The translations under genes were made by a program, and so were the position numbers. From positions 4,416,501 through 4,480,500 of the forward strand of contig NZ_FLRH01000003.1 in NCBI RefSeq assembly GCF_900089585.1: 64,000 nucleotides of DNA, read 5' to 3'. The notes beneath the pieces are model-generated. The model did not search any database and was not told where the DNA came from. It was given only the letters and a program-made list of their open reading frames with translations. This DNA comes from Micromonospora sediminicola (lineage in GTDB: Bacteria > Actinomycetota > Actinomycetes > Mycobacteriales > Micromonosporaceae). Shown here in pieces: positions 52,357 through 60,404 of the stretch (the stretch's first letter is position 1; the number at the start of each line of letters is the position of its first letter).

Positions 52357-52401
52357 CCGGTGCGCGCCGCCGACGGTCCCGCGACCGGCGGCGCGCACCG
52401 G
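52357..52401. terminator. Strong hairpin, probable bidirectional terminator or repeat
   Basis: CCGGTGCGCGCCGCC (52357-52371) pairs perfectly with 52387-52401; the 15-base loop has a small stem of its own. Confidence 0.7.
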
Positions 52402-52646
52402 GTCCGGACCCGCGGGCGGCGCGGGTGGTCGGCGAGCCGGCCGCGACGGAGAACCCGGGCCGGACCACACCTCACGGAGGTGGCCGGCCCCCGGGACGTC
52501 ACCTGGGAAGCAGAATAGGACTCGATTTCCCGACGGAAAGACCATCGATCCGGGTCGAGCCGAAGGGGCGAGGACCGGTGGACCGGGGACGGAGGAGTTC
52601 GTCCGATCGTCCGTCTAGCGACCGGACCATTTACGGCGTAAGCGCC

Positions 52647-52678
52647 TACTCGCGAGTAATTTTCCGGTGAAAATACTC
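52647..52678. promoter_or_regulatory. Operator-like palindromes in an AT-rich island
   Basis: TACTCGCGAGTA (52647-52658) is a 12-bp perfect palindrome, followed at once by ATTTTC CGGT GAAAAT (52659-52674) within a GAGTA...TACTC frame. The low GC contrasts with all surroundings. A TACTCT box (52674-52679) lies six bases before a GTG (52686) that opens a frame starting VESSLYGLSAMARPG, with codon use unlike neighbours. Confidence 0.5.
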
Positions 52679-52745
52679 TGTGGCCGTGGAATCTTCGCTT
52701 TACGGCCTTAGTGCAATGGCTCGACCCGGGTCGCGGGGAGCCTGC

Positions 52746-53141
52746 TCAGACATCGTACGGCGGGCGCGGAATGGGGTCCACCATCGCGTCGAAGCCCCGG
52801 GGCAGCTGCGCGACGAGGTCCTGGAACTCGCCCACCGTGACCGTCTCCCGCAGCGTCGCGAGCACCGCGCGCGTGCCCACCTCGGCGACCGCCGGGTCCA
52901 CCGCCGACCGCTCGGCGACCCGGTACAGGAACTCCACCGCCGCGCCGGTCGCGCCGGCCCCCTCGGGCGCCGCGAGATAGCCGCCCACGTCGTCCGGCAA
53001 CTGCGCGGCCAGGTCACCGGCCTCGTCGGCGGTGATCCGCTCGCCGAGGGTCTGCAGCACCGCCCGGGAGATCGTCGCGGCCTGGTCCGTGGACAACTCG
53101 GCCCGACGCGCCACCGCTTCGACGAACAGGGGAAACCGCAC
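52746..53141 (-). CDS. DUF2267 protein
   Basis: 131 residues from GTG 53141, preceded by GGAGGG. FVEAVARRAELSTDQAATISRAVLQTLGERI and FLYRVAERSAVDPAVAEVGTRAVLATLRETV are the two half-units, with AAQLPDDVG and VAQLPRGFD closing segments, matching the DUF2267 protein at 32793-33200. A full SigB-like promoter is upstream (53201-53225). Function unknown; three family members with similar promoters in one window suggest a stress role. Confidence 0.9.
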   Translation of the reverse strand: MRFPLFVEAVARRAELSTDQAATISRAVLQTLGERITADEAGDLAAQLPDDVGGYLAAPEGAGATGAAVEFLYRVAERSAVDPAVAEVGTRAVLATLRETVTVGEFQDLVAQLPRGFDAMVDPIPRPPYDV

Positions 53142-53200
53142 GCCACCCTCCCCCCTCGCGCCGCCGCCACGACCCGGTGCCGCCCCGCCGGCCCCGCCGA

Positions 53201-53225
53201 CTACCCGGCACCCACCCCACCAAAC
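53201..53225 (-). promoter_or_regulatory. SigB/SigF-like promoter of the second DUF2267 gene
   Basis: GTTT (53225-53222) and GGGTAG (53206-53201) on the minus strand with a 15-base spacer, identical in form to the promoter at 33232-33256. Confidence 0.65.
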
Positions 53226-53241
53226 AGCCCCGCCCCGCCCC

Positions 53242-53312
53242 GCGATCTTGCACTGTGTGCCCCGACAAAAGGGACCGATACCGCGTCTCGCGGGCACCAA
53301 GCGCAAGATCGC
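53242..53312. repeat. 71-bp palindromic intergenic repeat
   Basis: Outer arms GCGATCTTGC (53242-53251) and GCAAGATCGC (53303-53312) pair perfectly; inner GTGCCC (53257-53262) pairs with GGGCAC (53292-53297). It lies between the end of the isomerase-like gene and the DUF2267 promoter. Sequence style is that of dispersed Micromonosporaceae repeats; it may also end transcription. Confidence 0.8.
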
Positions 53313-53335
53313 CGAAGCGGGGGCGGGGGCGGCGG

Positions 53336-53929
53336 TCAGCCGCCGATGGGGGCGCCGCGCCACTGCCAGGCGTGGCGGCGGGGGCGGGCGGGCAGGTCCA
53401 GGCGGCCCGCGCACCAGCGCAGCGCGGCCCACGGGTCGGTGTCGGCCAGGCCGGGCGCCACGTCGGGGAAGAGCCGCGCGACCACCCGCGCGCAGACCGG
53501 GCGCGGCGGGTCGACCGCGACGCCGAGTCCGGCCGCCACGTCCTCGCCGTGCAGGAGCACCTCGGCCACGCCCATCGCGGCGAAACCGGCCGGATCGGCC
53601 TGCCCGCTGGGGTGGAACGCGCGCACGCCGGCCGGTGTCCCGCGCACGGCGAACGCGAGCAGCCCGGCCGCGCAGGTGACGCACTCGACCAGCTCGTCCG
53701 GCCCGGCGTCGGCCTCCACCACGGCGGCGAGGCGCACGAAGCGGTCGACCGGGCGGGAGACCACCTGGGCCGCGTACGACAGCAACGTGTCGGCCAGGTG
53801 CTCGACGGTCTGCCGGCAGGTCCACTCCAGCCCGCCGGCCGGGCGGGACCAGTCGGCGCCGGTCACCGACCCGAGCGTCGCCGCCACGGCACCCGCCGCA
53901 CGGTCGAGGTCGTCGGCCGTGACCGTCAT
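53336..53929 (-). CDS. Maleylpyruvate isomerase N-terminal-like (mycothiol/DinB-fold) protein
   Basis: 197 residues. Helical DinB-fold: WTCRQTVEHLADTLLSYAAQV near residue 40 with a metal-binding His, and AEVLLHGEDVAAGLG near residue 135 with the second His, both typical of MDMPI_N/TIGR03086 proteins that use mycothiol. WAALRWCAGRLDLPARPRR near the C-terminus is also typical. ATG 53929 is preceded by GGGAGGG. Substrate unknown. Confidence 0.88.
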   Translation of the reverse strand: MTVTADDLDRAAGAVAATLGSVTGADWSRPAGGLEWTCRQTVEHLADTLLSYAAQVVSRPVDRFVRLAAVVEADAGPDELVECVTCAAGLLAFAVRGTPAGVRAFHPSGQADPAGFAAMGVAEVLLHGEDVAAGLGVAVDPPRPVCARVVARLFPDVAPGLADTDPWAALRWCAGRLDLPARPRRHAWQWRGAPIGG

Positions 53930-54040
53930 CGCGCCCTCCCCGGGTCCGTTCACCGCCCCATCCTGCCCGAGCCGTGCCCACACCGCCGCCCCGCCGGAAC
54001 CCGGTCGTGCCGCCCCGCGCCGGTGGGTAGCATCCGCGCC

Positions 54041-56188
54041 ATGGCTCCCGTCACCCACCCCGGCGCCTGCCCCCTGGACTGTCCCGACACCTGCGTCTGG
54101 CAGCTCACGGTGTCCGACGGCCGGGCGGTCGCGCTGCGCGGCGACCGCGAGCACCCGTTCACCCGGGGCGCGCTCTGCGGCAAGGTCAACCGCTACCTCG
54201 ACGCGGTCAACGGCCCGGACCGGCTCACCACCCCGTGGGTCCGCACCGGACCGAAGGGGGTCGGGCGGGTGGCGTACCGGCCGGCGAGCTGGGACGAGGC
54301 GCTCCAGCGGGTGGCCGCCGGCCTGCGGGCGAGCATCGAACGTCACGGCCCGGAGTCGGTGCTGCCCTACTACTTCGCCGGCACGATGGGTCTGGTGCAG
54401 GGCTGGAGCATGGGGCCGCGGCTGTTCGCGTACCTGGGCGCGTCCCGGTTGGACACCACCATCTGCACGGCCGCGGCGCGGGCGGCGCTGCGCTCGCTGC
54501 ACGGCGGTTCGGTGGGTTTCGAGCCGGAGACGATCGTCGAGGCGAAGCTGATCCTGCTCTGGGGCGCGAACCCGCTCGCCACCAACCTGCACCAGTGGCC
54601 GTTCGTGCAGCAGGCGCGCGAGCGCGGCGCGTACGTGGTGACGATCGACCCGCTGCGGACCGACACGGCGGCGCGCAGCGACGAGCACGTGGCGCCGCTG
54701 CCGGGCACCGACGCGGCGCTCGCGCTCGGGCTGATGCGGCACGTCCGGGACGTCGGTGCGGCCGACGAGGCGTGGCTGGCCGCGCACACCGTCGGCTGGC
54801 CCGAGCTGTCCGCCCGGCTCGACGAGTGGCCGGTGGACCGCGCCGCCGCCGAGTGCGGCCTACCGGTCGAGGTGGTACGCCGCCTGGGCGACCGCGTCGC
54901 CACCACCCGCCCCACCGCCGTCCGCGTCGGGCTCGGCCTGCAACGGCACCACGGCGCCGGGCAGGCGATCCGGGCGATCTGCGCGCTGCCGCTGGTCACC
55001 GGCGACTTCCGCCACCCCGGCGGCGGGTCCCTGGTGACCACCAGCGGGCACCACCCGATCGACGACGAGCGGGTGATCCGGCCCGCCGGCATGCCGGCGC
55101 CACCGGCCCGGTCGCTGAACATGAGCCGGCTGGCGGCCCTGCTGACCGGGGAGGCCGACCCGCCGGTGACCTCGCTGGTGGTGTTCGACGCCAACCCGGC
55201 CGCCACCGCGCCGGACCAGACCCGGCTGCTCGCCGGCCTGCGCCGCGCCGACCTGTTCACCGTGGTGCTGGAGCAGCGGTGGACCGACACCTGCGACCAC
55301 GCCGACGTGGTGCTGCCGGCCACCATGCAGCCGGAGCACCTGGACCTGCACACCTCCTACGGGCACCACTACACGACGCTGAACCTGCCGGCCACCCGAC
55401 CGCCCGGGGAGGCGCTGCCGAACACCGAGATCTTCCGGCGGATCGCCGCGGCGCTGGGCATCGACCACCCGGCGTTCCGGGACAGCGACGAGGACCTGGC
55501 CCGGCAGCTGCTGGCCGACACCCCGATCGGGTTCGAGGAGTTGCGCGAGCGCACGTACGCCCGGCTCACCGGTGTGCCGGTCGGTTCCGCGCCGTTCGCC
55601 GACGGCGGTTTCCCCACCCCGGACGGGCGGGCCCGGCTGCACGATCCCGCGCTGGCCCGGCTCGGCGTGGACCCGCTGCCGGGCTACACGCCGCCGGCCG
55701 AGGCCGCCGACGCCGGCCTGGCCCGCCGGTTCCCGCTGGTGCTGCTCGCCCCGGCGGGCCGGTACCTGATGAACTCGACGTTCGCCTCACTGCCCTGGCA
55801 CGCGCGCCGCACCGGGCCGCCGAAGGTGCACCTGCACCCGAGCGACGCGGCGGCGCGCGGGCTGGCCGACGGCGACGCGGTGCGGGTGCGCAACGACCGG
55901 GGCGCGTTCCTCGCCGCGGTCGCCGTGGACGAGGCGACCCGGCCGGGGGTGGCGTTCACCTACAAGGCGTACTGGGCGCGGCTGAGCCCGGGCCGGGCCA
56001 CGGTCAACGCGGTCACCGCGGTCCGCGACACCGACCTGGGCGGGGCCCCGACGTTCCACGACTGCCGGGTCGAGGTGGAGCCGGTGCCGGCCGAGCTGCT
56101 GACCACCGAGCCGCCCGCCGACCAGGCCACCGAGCCGCCCGCCGACGCAGCCGTCGATCGGGCCGCCGAGCCGGCGTCGGCCGGCTGA
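54041..56188 (+). CDS. Molybdopterin-dependent oxidoreductase (DMSO-reductase superfamily)
   Basis: 715 residues. Fe4S4 site: CPLDCPDTC near residue 10 and ALCGK near residue 45. MGD-binding blocks ILLWGANPLATN, IDPLRTDTAARSD, FDANPAATAPDQT and the C-terminal VHLHPSDAAARGLADGDAVRVRND are all present. No Sec or Cys appears at the usual Mo-ligand position; the segment reads YYFAGTMGLVQG, so ligand and substrate are open. A Glu/Pro/Ala repeat (TEPPAD) ends the protein. No Tat signal, so cytoplasmic. TAGCAT lies seven bases before the ATG. No partner subunit gene is adjacent. Confidence 0.92.
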   Translation: MAPVTHPGACPLDCPDTCVWQLTVSDGRAVALRGDREHPFTRGALCGKVNRYLDAVNGPDRLTTPWVRTGPKGVGRVAYRPASWDEALQRVAAGLRASIERHGPESVLPYYFAGTMGLVQGWSMGPRLFAYLGASRLDTTICTAAARAALRSLHGGSVGFEPETIVEAKLILLWGANPLATNLHQWPFVQQARERGAYVVTIDPLRTDTAARSDEHVAPLPGTDAALALGLMRHVRDVGAADEAWLAAHTVGWPELSARLDEWPVDRAAAECGLPVEVVRRLGDRVATTRPTAVRVGLGLQRHHGAGQAIRAICALPLVTGDFRHPGGGSLVTTSGHHPIDDERVIRPAGMPAPPARSLNMSRLAALLTGEADPPVTSLVVFDANPAATAPDQTRLLAGLRRADLFTVVLEQRWTDTCDHADVVLPATMQPEHLDLHTSYGHHYTTLNLPATRPPGEALPNTEIFRRIAAALGIDHPAFRDSDEDLARQLLADTPIGFEELRERTYARLTGVPVGSAPFADGGFPTPDGRARLHDPALARLGVDPLPGYTPPAEAADAGLARRFPLVLLAPAGRYLMNSTFASLPWHARRTGPPKVHLHPSDAAARGLADGDAVRVRNDRGAFLAAVAVDEATRPGVAFTYKAYWARLSPGRATVNAVTAVRDTDLGGAPTFHDCRVEVEPVPAELLTTEPPADQATEPPADAAVDRAAEPASAG

Positions 56189-56282
56189 GCCGGGACTTCC
56201 GGCCCGGTCGTCGGGGTCCGTGCGCCCCTGCTCCCCCGTCCCGCGCGCCCGTAGCGTCGGCGGTGGACACAGGGAGGTCGCC

Positions 56283-56987
56283 ATGCGTACGTGGCAGGTG
56301 CAGGACGTGATGACCACCGACGTGGCGTCGGTACGGGAGGGCACGGCGTACCGGGAGATCGTCGACGTGCTGACCGGCCGGCACGTGACGGCGGTCCCGG
56401 TGGTGGACGGCGCCCGCCGGGTGCTCGGGGTGGTCTCCGAGGCGGACCTGATGTACAAGGTGGAGCTGCTGGGGCAGCCGCGCGAGCGGCGCATCCTGCC
56501 CGACCGGCACCGCCGCGAGGCGCGGGCGAAGGCGGACGCCACGCTCGCGGCGGACCTGATGACCGCTCCCCCGGTCACCGTGGCGCCGGACGCCACGCTG
56601 GTCGAGGCGGCCCGGGTGATGGACGCCCGCGACGTGAAGCGGCTGCCGGTGGTCGACGACCTGGGCCGGCTGGTCGGCATCGTGACCCGCGGCGACCTGC
56701 TCAAGGTGCACCTGCGCCCGGACGCGGACATCCGGCGCGACGTGGTCGAGGAGGTGCTGCGGCGCACGCTCGGCGTCCGCGACGGCGTGGTGGACGTGAG
56801 CGTGCACGGCGGCGTGGTGACGCTCACCGGCCAGCTGGAGCGCTGGTCCACGGTGCACCTGGCGCTGCGACTGGCCCGGCAGGTCAGCGGCGTGGTCGAG
56901 GTGGTCGACGCGCTCGGCTTCGCGATCGACGACGCGCCGATGTCGGCGCTGCGGCTCGGTGGCGGCACCCCGGCCGGCATCGCCTGA
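56283..56987 (+). CDS. CBS-CBS-BON domain protein
   Basis: 234 residues. Two CBS motifs (VQDVMTTDVASVREGTAYREIVDVL and AADLMTAPPVTVAPDATLVEAARVM, each with the G-x-V/I-[ST]-x-x-D ending VVSEADL and IVTRGDL) are followed by a BON domain (VVDVSVHGGVVTLTGQLERWS). Actinobacterial proteins of this kind respond to hypoxia or stress and may bind adenine nucleotides. ATG 56283 has GGGAGG ahead. A TAGCGT box is at about 56252. Convergent with the GH63-like gene. Confidence 0.93.
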   Translation: MRTWQVQDVMTTDVASVREGTAYREIVDVLTGRHVTAVPVVDGARRVLGVVSEADLMYKVELLGQPRERRILPDRHRREARAKADATLAADLMTAPPVTVAPDATLVEAARVMDARDVKRLPVVDDLGRLVGIVTRGDLLKVHLRPDADIRRDVVEEVLRRTLGVRDGVVDVSVHGGVVTLTGQLERWSTVHLALRLARQVSGVVEVVDALGFAIDDAPMSALRLGGGTPAGIA

Positions 56988-57086
56988 GCCCGGCCCGGCC
57001 TGCCCGTCGACACCCCGGCCGGCATCGCCCCGGCCCGGCCCGACCGGCGGTGGCACGCGGCCGGGGTGCCGCCGCGAAACGGCCGC

Positions 57087-58430
57087 TCAACCGTCGGCCA
57101 GGGCGTCCAGCACCAGCGCGGCGGTCCAGCTGAACGCCGGCGAGCCGAGACCGGCGCCGGTGTCCGGGTGGAAGTACTCGTGACAGCCGGCGGTGTCGAC
57201 CAGGTCGAGCAGGGACTCCCGCAGCCCGGCGGCCAGGTCGGCGCGGCGGTGCGTCCGCAGCGCCTGCCAGAGCAGCCAGCCGGTGTTCACCCAGCTCGGA
57301 CCGCGCCAGTAGCGCAGCGGCTCGAAGTCGGGCGCGGTGCGGTCGTAGGTGGGCAGCGGCCGGTCCATCCGGGCGGCCAGCCCGAACCGGGGCGAGCACG
57401 CCTCGGCGAGCACCGCGCGTACCTGCGGTTCCGGCAGGTCGGGCAGGGCCAGCGGCATCAGCCCGAGCACGGTACGGGCCGCCACGAGCCGGTCGGTGCG
57501 CACGTCGCGCGGGCGGAACGTGCCGGTGAGCGGGTCCCAGAGCCGGGTGACCAGGGCCTCGGTGATGCGGGCGGCCCGGTCCCGGTGCGGCCCGGGGTCG
57601 GCGCCGACCACCGCGGCGATCCGGGCCAGCGCGTACTCGGAGACGCCGAGCGCGGCGTTGACCAGCGGGCACTCCACCAGGAACGGGTGTCGGCCGAGCA
57701 GTCCCTCGTCGCGGTAGCGGCCGGCCCGGTAGGAGTCGACGAGCGCGACGTAGCGCGCGTAGTCCAGGTCCGTGGGGCGTTGCGTCGCGGCGGCGTGGGC
57801 GGTGTCGTGCCGGCGGTACGCGCGCATCACCGCCTCGTCGGCGGGCACCGCGGCCAGCGGGGCGTCCCAGGCGGGACTGTTGTCCAGGCCGGACTCCCAC
57901 GGGTGCACGATGGCGGCCAACCCGCCGCCGCCGACGTCGCGCCGGCCGGTCAGGTAGCGCTGCTGGGCGACCAGCCGGGGATAGAGCCGGCGCAGCGCGG
58001 CCACCGACGCCTCGGACGGGGCGCGGCGGTGCACCAGCCAGGCGGCCGGGGCGTGCACCGGTGGCTGGACGATGCCGGAGGTGGCCGCCGCCGGGGCGCC
58101 GTCGGCGCGGGCCGACTCCCAGAACTCCGGCCCGGGGAAGTACGCGCCGACGCGCAGCGCCGGGTTGAACACGATGTGCGGCACCCGCCCGTCGACCCAC
58201 TGGGCGGCGAACAGCGTCCGCAGCTCCCGCCAGGCCCGGTCCGGGCGTACGTGGGCCAGCCCGATCGCGATGAACGCCGAGTCCCAGCTCCACTGGTGCG
58301 GGTAGAGCGTGCGCGAGGGCACCGTGTGGTCGTGTTCCCAGTTGGCGTCGAGGGTGGCCAGCGCGAGGCGGCGCAGCCGGGCGTCGCGTTCCGCGCCGGC
58401 GCGTACCCCGGCCGCGAGGCTGCCGGTCAC
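57087..58430 (-). CDS. GH63-like glycoside hydrolase (MGH1/trehalase-type (alpha/alpha)6 barrel)
   Basis: 447 residues from GTG 58430, whose GTGA overlaps the stop of the isomerase gene. LYPHQWSWDSAFIAIGLAHV places the catalytic Asp, and the C-terminal CHEYFHPDTGAG the catalytic Glu, as in mannosylglycerate/glucosylglycerate hydrolases and GH63 glucosidases. YWRGPSWVNTGWLLWQAL is the barrel signature. No signal peptide, so it probably cleaves an imported disaccharide or glycerate glycoside. Third gene of the locus. Confidence 0.9.
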   Translation of the reverse strand: MTGSLAAGVRAGAERDARLRRLALATLDANWEHDHTVPSRTLYPHQWSWDSAFIAIGLAHVRPDRAWRELRTLFAAQWVDGRVPHIVFNPALRVGAYFPGPEFWESARADGAPAAATSGIVQPPVHAPAAWLVHRRAPSEASVAALRRLYPRLVAQQRYLTGRRDVGGGGLAAIVHPWESGLDNSPAWDAPLAAVPADEAVMRAYRRHDTAHAAATQRPTDLDYARYVALVDSYRAGRYRDEGLLGRHPFLVECPLVNAALGVSEYALARIAAVVGADPGPHRDRAARITEALVTRLWDPLTGTFRPRDVRTDRLVAARTVLGLMPLALPDLPEPQVRAVLAEACSPRFGLAARMDRPLPTYDRTAPDFEPLRYWRGPSWVNTGWLLWQALRTHRRADLAAGLRESLLDLVDTAGCHEYFHPDTGAGLGSPAFSWTAALVLDALADG

Positions 58431-59245
58431 GCGGCGGCCCGCCGGGGACGGGCCGGACGCAGCACGGTCGCGGCCTGGCGCAGCGCGGCGACCGGCTCCC
58501 CGCGCAGCCGACACTCCAGCGTCAGCCAGCCGGGATAGCCGAGGTCGTCGAGCGTGGCCAGCAGCGCGTCCCAGTCCAGGTGCCCGGCGCCGGGCTGGTG
58601 CCGGTTGGAGTCGCTGACCTGCACGTGCCCCAGGTAGGGCGCGGTGGCGCGCAGCGCCGCGAGGGGATCGTCCTCCTCGATGTTCATGTGGTAGGTGTCG
58701 GCCACCACCCGCACGCCGGGCGACCCGACCGCGCGGCACAGCTCCACCGCCTGGTCGAGGCGGTTGACCATGTGGTCCTCGTACCGGTTGAGCGGTTCGA
58801 GGAACAGGGTGACCCCCTCGGCCCGGGCGTGCTCGGCCAGCTCGCCCAGGGCGTCGACGAGGACCTGCCGGTCGCGCTCGGGCGACCGGGGCGGCTCGAA
58901 CGGGGGCAGCCGGCGGGAGAACATGCCCCAGGCGGCCGGGGTCATCGCGCCGACGCCGCCCAGCTCGGCGATGACGGAGAGCTGGGAGCGCAGGTTGCGC
59001 ACCGCGTCCCGGGAGCGCTCCGGGTCGAAGTCGCCGATGAAGTGGTCCATCTCGACGCAGACGGTCGGGGTGACGACGCCGGCGGCGTGGGCCCGGCGCA
59101 GTTCCGGCAGCCGTCGGGCCAGGGCGAGGTCGCCCCGCCCGCGCAGTTCGATGCCCTGGTAGCCGAGGGACACGGCGAGGGCGTACTTCTCGGTCAGGTC
59201 GGCGCCGGGGAGCAGCTGCTCCTGGCAGGCCAGGGGAATGTCCAT
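58427..59245 (-). CDS. Sugar phosphate isomerase/epimerase (xylose-isomerase-like TIM barrel)
   Basis: 272 residues. LAVSLGYQGIELRGRG, TLFLEPLNRYEDHMVN (metal Glu), VVADTYHMNIEEDDP (metal Asp/His) and HVQVSDSNRHQPGAGHLDWD (His/metal) follow the IolE/hydroxypyruvate-isomerase family pattern. ATG 59245 directly abuts the stop of the dehydrogenase gene. It probably processes the sugar released by the glycosidase. Confidence 0.92.
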   Translation of the reverse strand: MDIPLACQEQLLPGADLTEKYALAVSLGYQGIELRGRGDLALARRLPELRRAHAAGVVTPTVCVEMDHFIGDFDPERSRDAVRNLRSQLSVIAELGGVGAMTPAAWGMFSRRLPPFEPPRSPERDRQVLVDALGELAEHARAEGVTLFLEPLNRYEDHMVNRLDQAVELCRAVGSPGVRVVADTYHMNIEEDDPLAALRATAPYLGHVQVSDSNRHQPGAGHLDWDALLATLDDLGYPGWLTLECRLRGEPVAALRQAATVLRPARPRRAAA

Positions 59246-60283
59246 TCAGAACCTCAGCACCACTTGGAGGACGTCACCGTCACCGCGGTCGAGCAACGCC
59301 AGGGCGTCGGCCACCGCGCCCGCGTCGACGACGTGGCTCACCAGCGGCAGCGGGTCGACGCTGCCCTCCGCCACCAGGTCCATGAACGTGTGCGCGATCC
59401 GGGTTCCGGACCACCGGCCGGCCGTGCCGGGTGCCGGGTCCGGCCCGGAGACCTGGGCGGCCACCAGCTGGATCCGGTTGTGGTGGAACTCCTCGCCGAG
59501 TTCCAGCCCGTGGGCGTACCCCTGGTAGAAGCCGGCGGCGACGACGCGGCCGGCGTGCGCGGTGGCCCGGATCGCCTCGTGCAGCGCCGGGTAGGAGCCG
59601 GACAGTTCCAGGCAGACGTCGGCGCCCCGGCCGTCGGTCTCCGCGCGCAGCGCGGCGGCGGCCGAGTCGGCGCCGGCGTCGACGACCCGGCGGGCGCCGA
59701 GCCGGGTGGCGTGGGCGAGCCGTCCGGGCACCCGGTCGACGGCGACCACCCGCGCGCCGGACAGCACGGCGAGCCGGGTGCCGAGCAGCCCGATCACGCC
59801 CTGCCCGAAGACGCCGACCCAGTCGCCGAGGTGCAGGTCGCCGGCGAGCACGGCGGTCAGCGCGATGGCGCCGGGGCGGGCGAAGACGGCGGTGAGCGGG
59901 TCGAGGCCGGGGGCGAGCGGGTGCGCCGCGGCGGCGGGGAGCACCGCTTCGGCGCGGTGTCCCCAGATGCCCCAGACGAGTTGGCCGACCCGGCGGTCGG
60001 CGACGTCGGGGGCGACCTCGACGATCTCGCCGACCTCCTCGTACCCGAAGCCCACGACCGGGTACGCGGGCGTGGCCTGTCGGGGCACGAACATCCGGGC
60101 GGCGGCGTCCCAGTCCTTGCGGAGGCGGGGATTGCTGCCCCGGTAGAGGGTCAGCTCGGTGCCGGCCGAGATGCCGGAGTAGCAGGTGCGGACGCGGACC
60201 TGGCCCGGGCCGAGCCGGTCCGGGGGGCAGGGCTCCAGGCGTACGCGCCGGGGCCCGGCCAGAGAGACAACCCAGTTGCCCAT
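59246..60283 (-). CDS. Zinc-type alcohol/polyol dehydrogenase (MDR family)
   Basis: 345 residues. RVRTCYSGISAGTELTLYRG (N-terminal MDR region with few Zn ligands), VGFGYEEVGEIVEVAPDV, VFGQGVIGLLGTRLAVLSGARVVAVDR (NAD site). The structural-zinc Cys set is not visible, so it belongs to the MDR branch of 2-desacetyl-bacteriochlorophyllide/polyol dehydrogenases. First gene of the minus-strand operon; the divergent promoter region separates it from the ABC importer. Likely oxidises the imported polyol or sugar. Confidence 0.9.
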   Translation of the reverse strand: MGNWVVSLAGPRRVRLEPCPPDRLGPGQVRVRTCYSGISAGTELTLYRGSNPRLRKDWDAAARMFVPRQATPAYPVVGFGYEEVGEIVEVAPDVADRRVGQLVWGIWGHRAEAVLPAAAAHPLAPGLDPLTAVFARPGAIALTAVLAGDLHLGDWVGVFGQGVIGLLGTRLAVLSGARVVAVDRVPGRLAHATRLGARRVVDAGADSAAAALRAETDGRGADVCLELSGSYPALHEAIRATAHAGRVVAAGFYQGYAHGLELGEEFHHNRIQLVAAQVSGPDPAPGTAGRWSGTRIAHTFMDLVAEGSVDPLPLVSHVVDAGAVADALALLDRGDGDVLQVVLRF

Positions 60284-60310
60284 GGCGTCGCTCCGAGGGA
60301 AGTGCCGGCC

Positions 60311-60369
60311 TCGATTCTAACCGAAAAAATGGGCATATGTGATTAGATCGATGAATCGGTGGGTATTGA
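60311..60369. promoter_or_regulatory. Divergent promoter region of the carbohydrate locus
   Basis: An AT-rich stretch. For the minus side TAGAAT (60319-60314) is a good -10 box. For the plus side TATTGA (60364-60369) and a GGGTAT (60361-60366) are candidates. Several short palindromes (CATATG, ATCGAT) suggest an operator. No regulator gene is adjacent. Confidence 0.5.
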
Positions 60370-60404
60370 TGCCGCGCCGTGCTCTTTCGAGAGGAGTGCC
60401 ACCG

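Larger units (their letters stand above)
52234..52745. other. 512-base convergent intergenic region rich in palindromes
   Basis: Between the tetR and DUF2267 gene ends. It contains the rest of the 59-bp element, a 15-bp-stem hairpin (52357-52401), and an AT-rich patch (52600-52720) with palindromes and a promoter-like box. No real gene is convincing. Confidence 0.6.

Noticed and set aside
52680..54551. Plus-strand 620-codon frame from the AT-rich island
   Set aside because: Only its first ~20 codons look unusual; the rest is antisense to the DUF2267 and isomerase-like genes.
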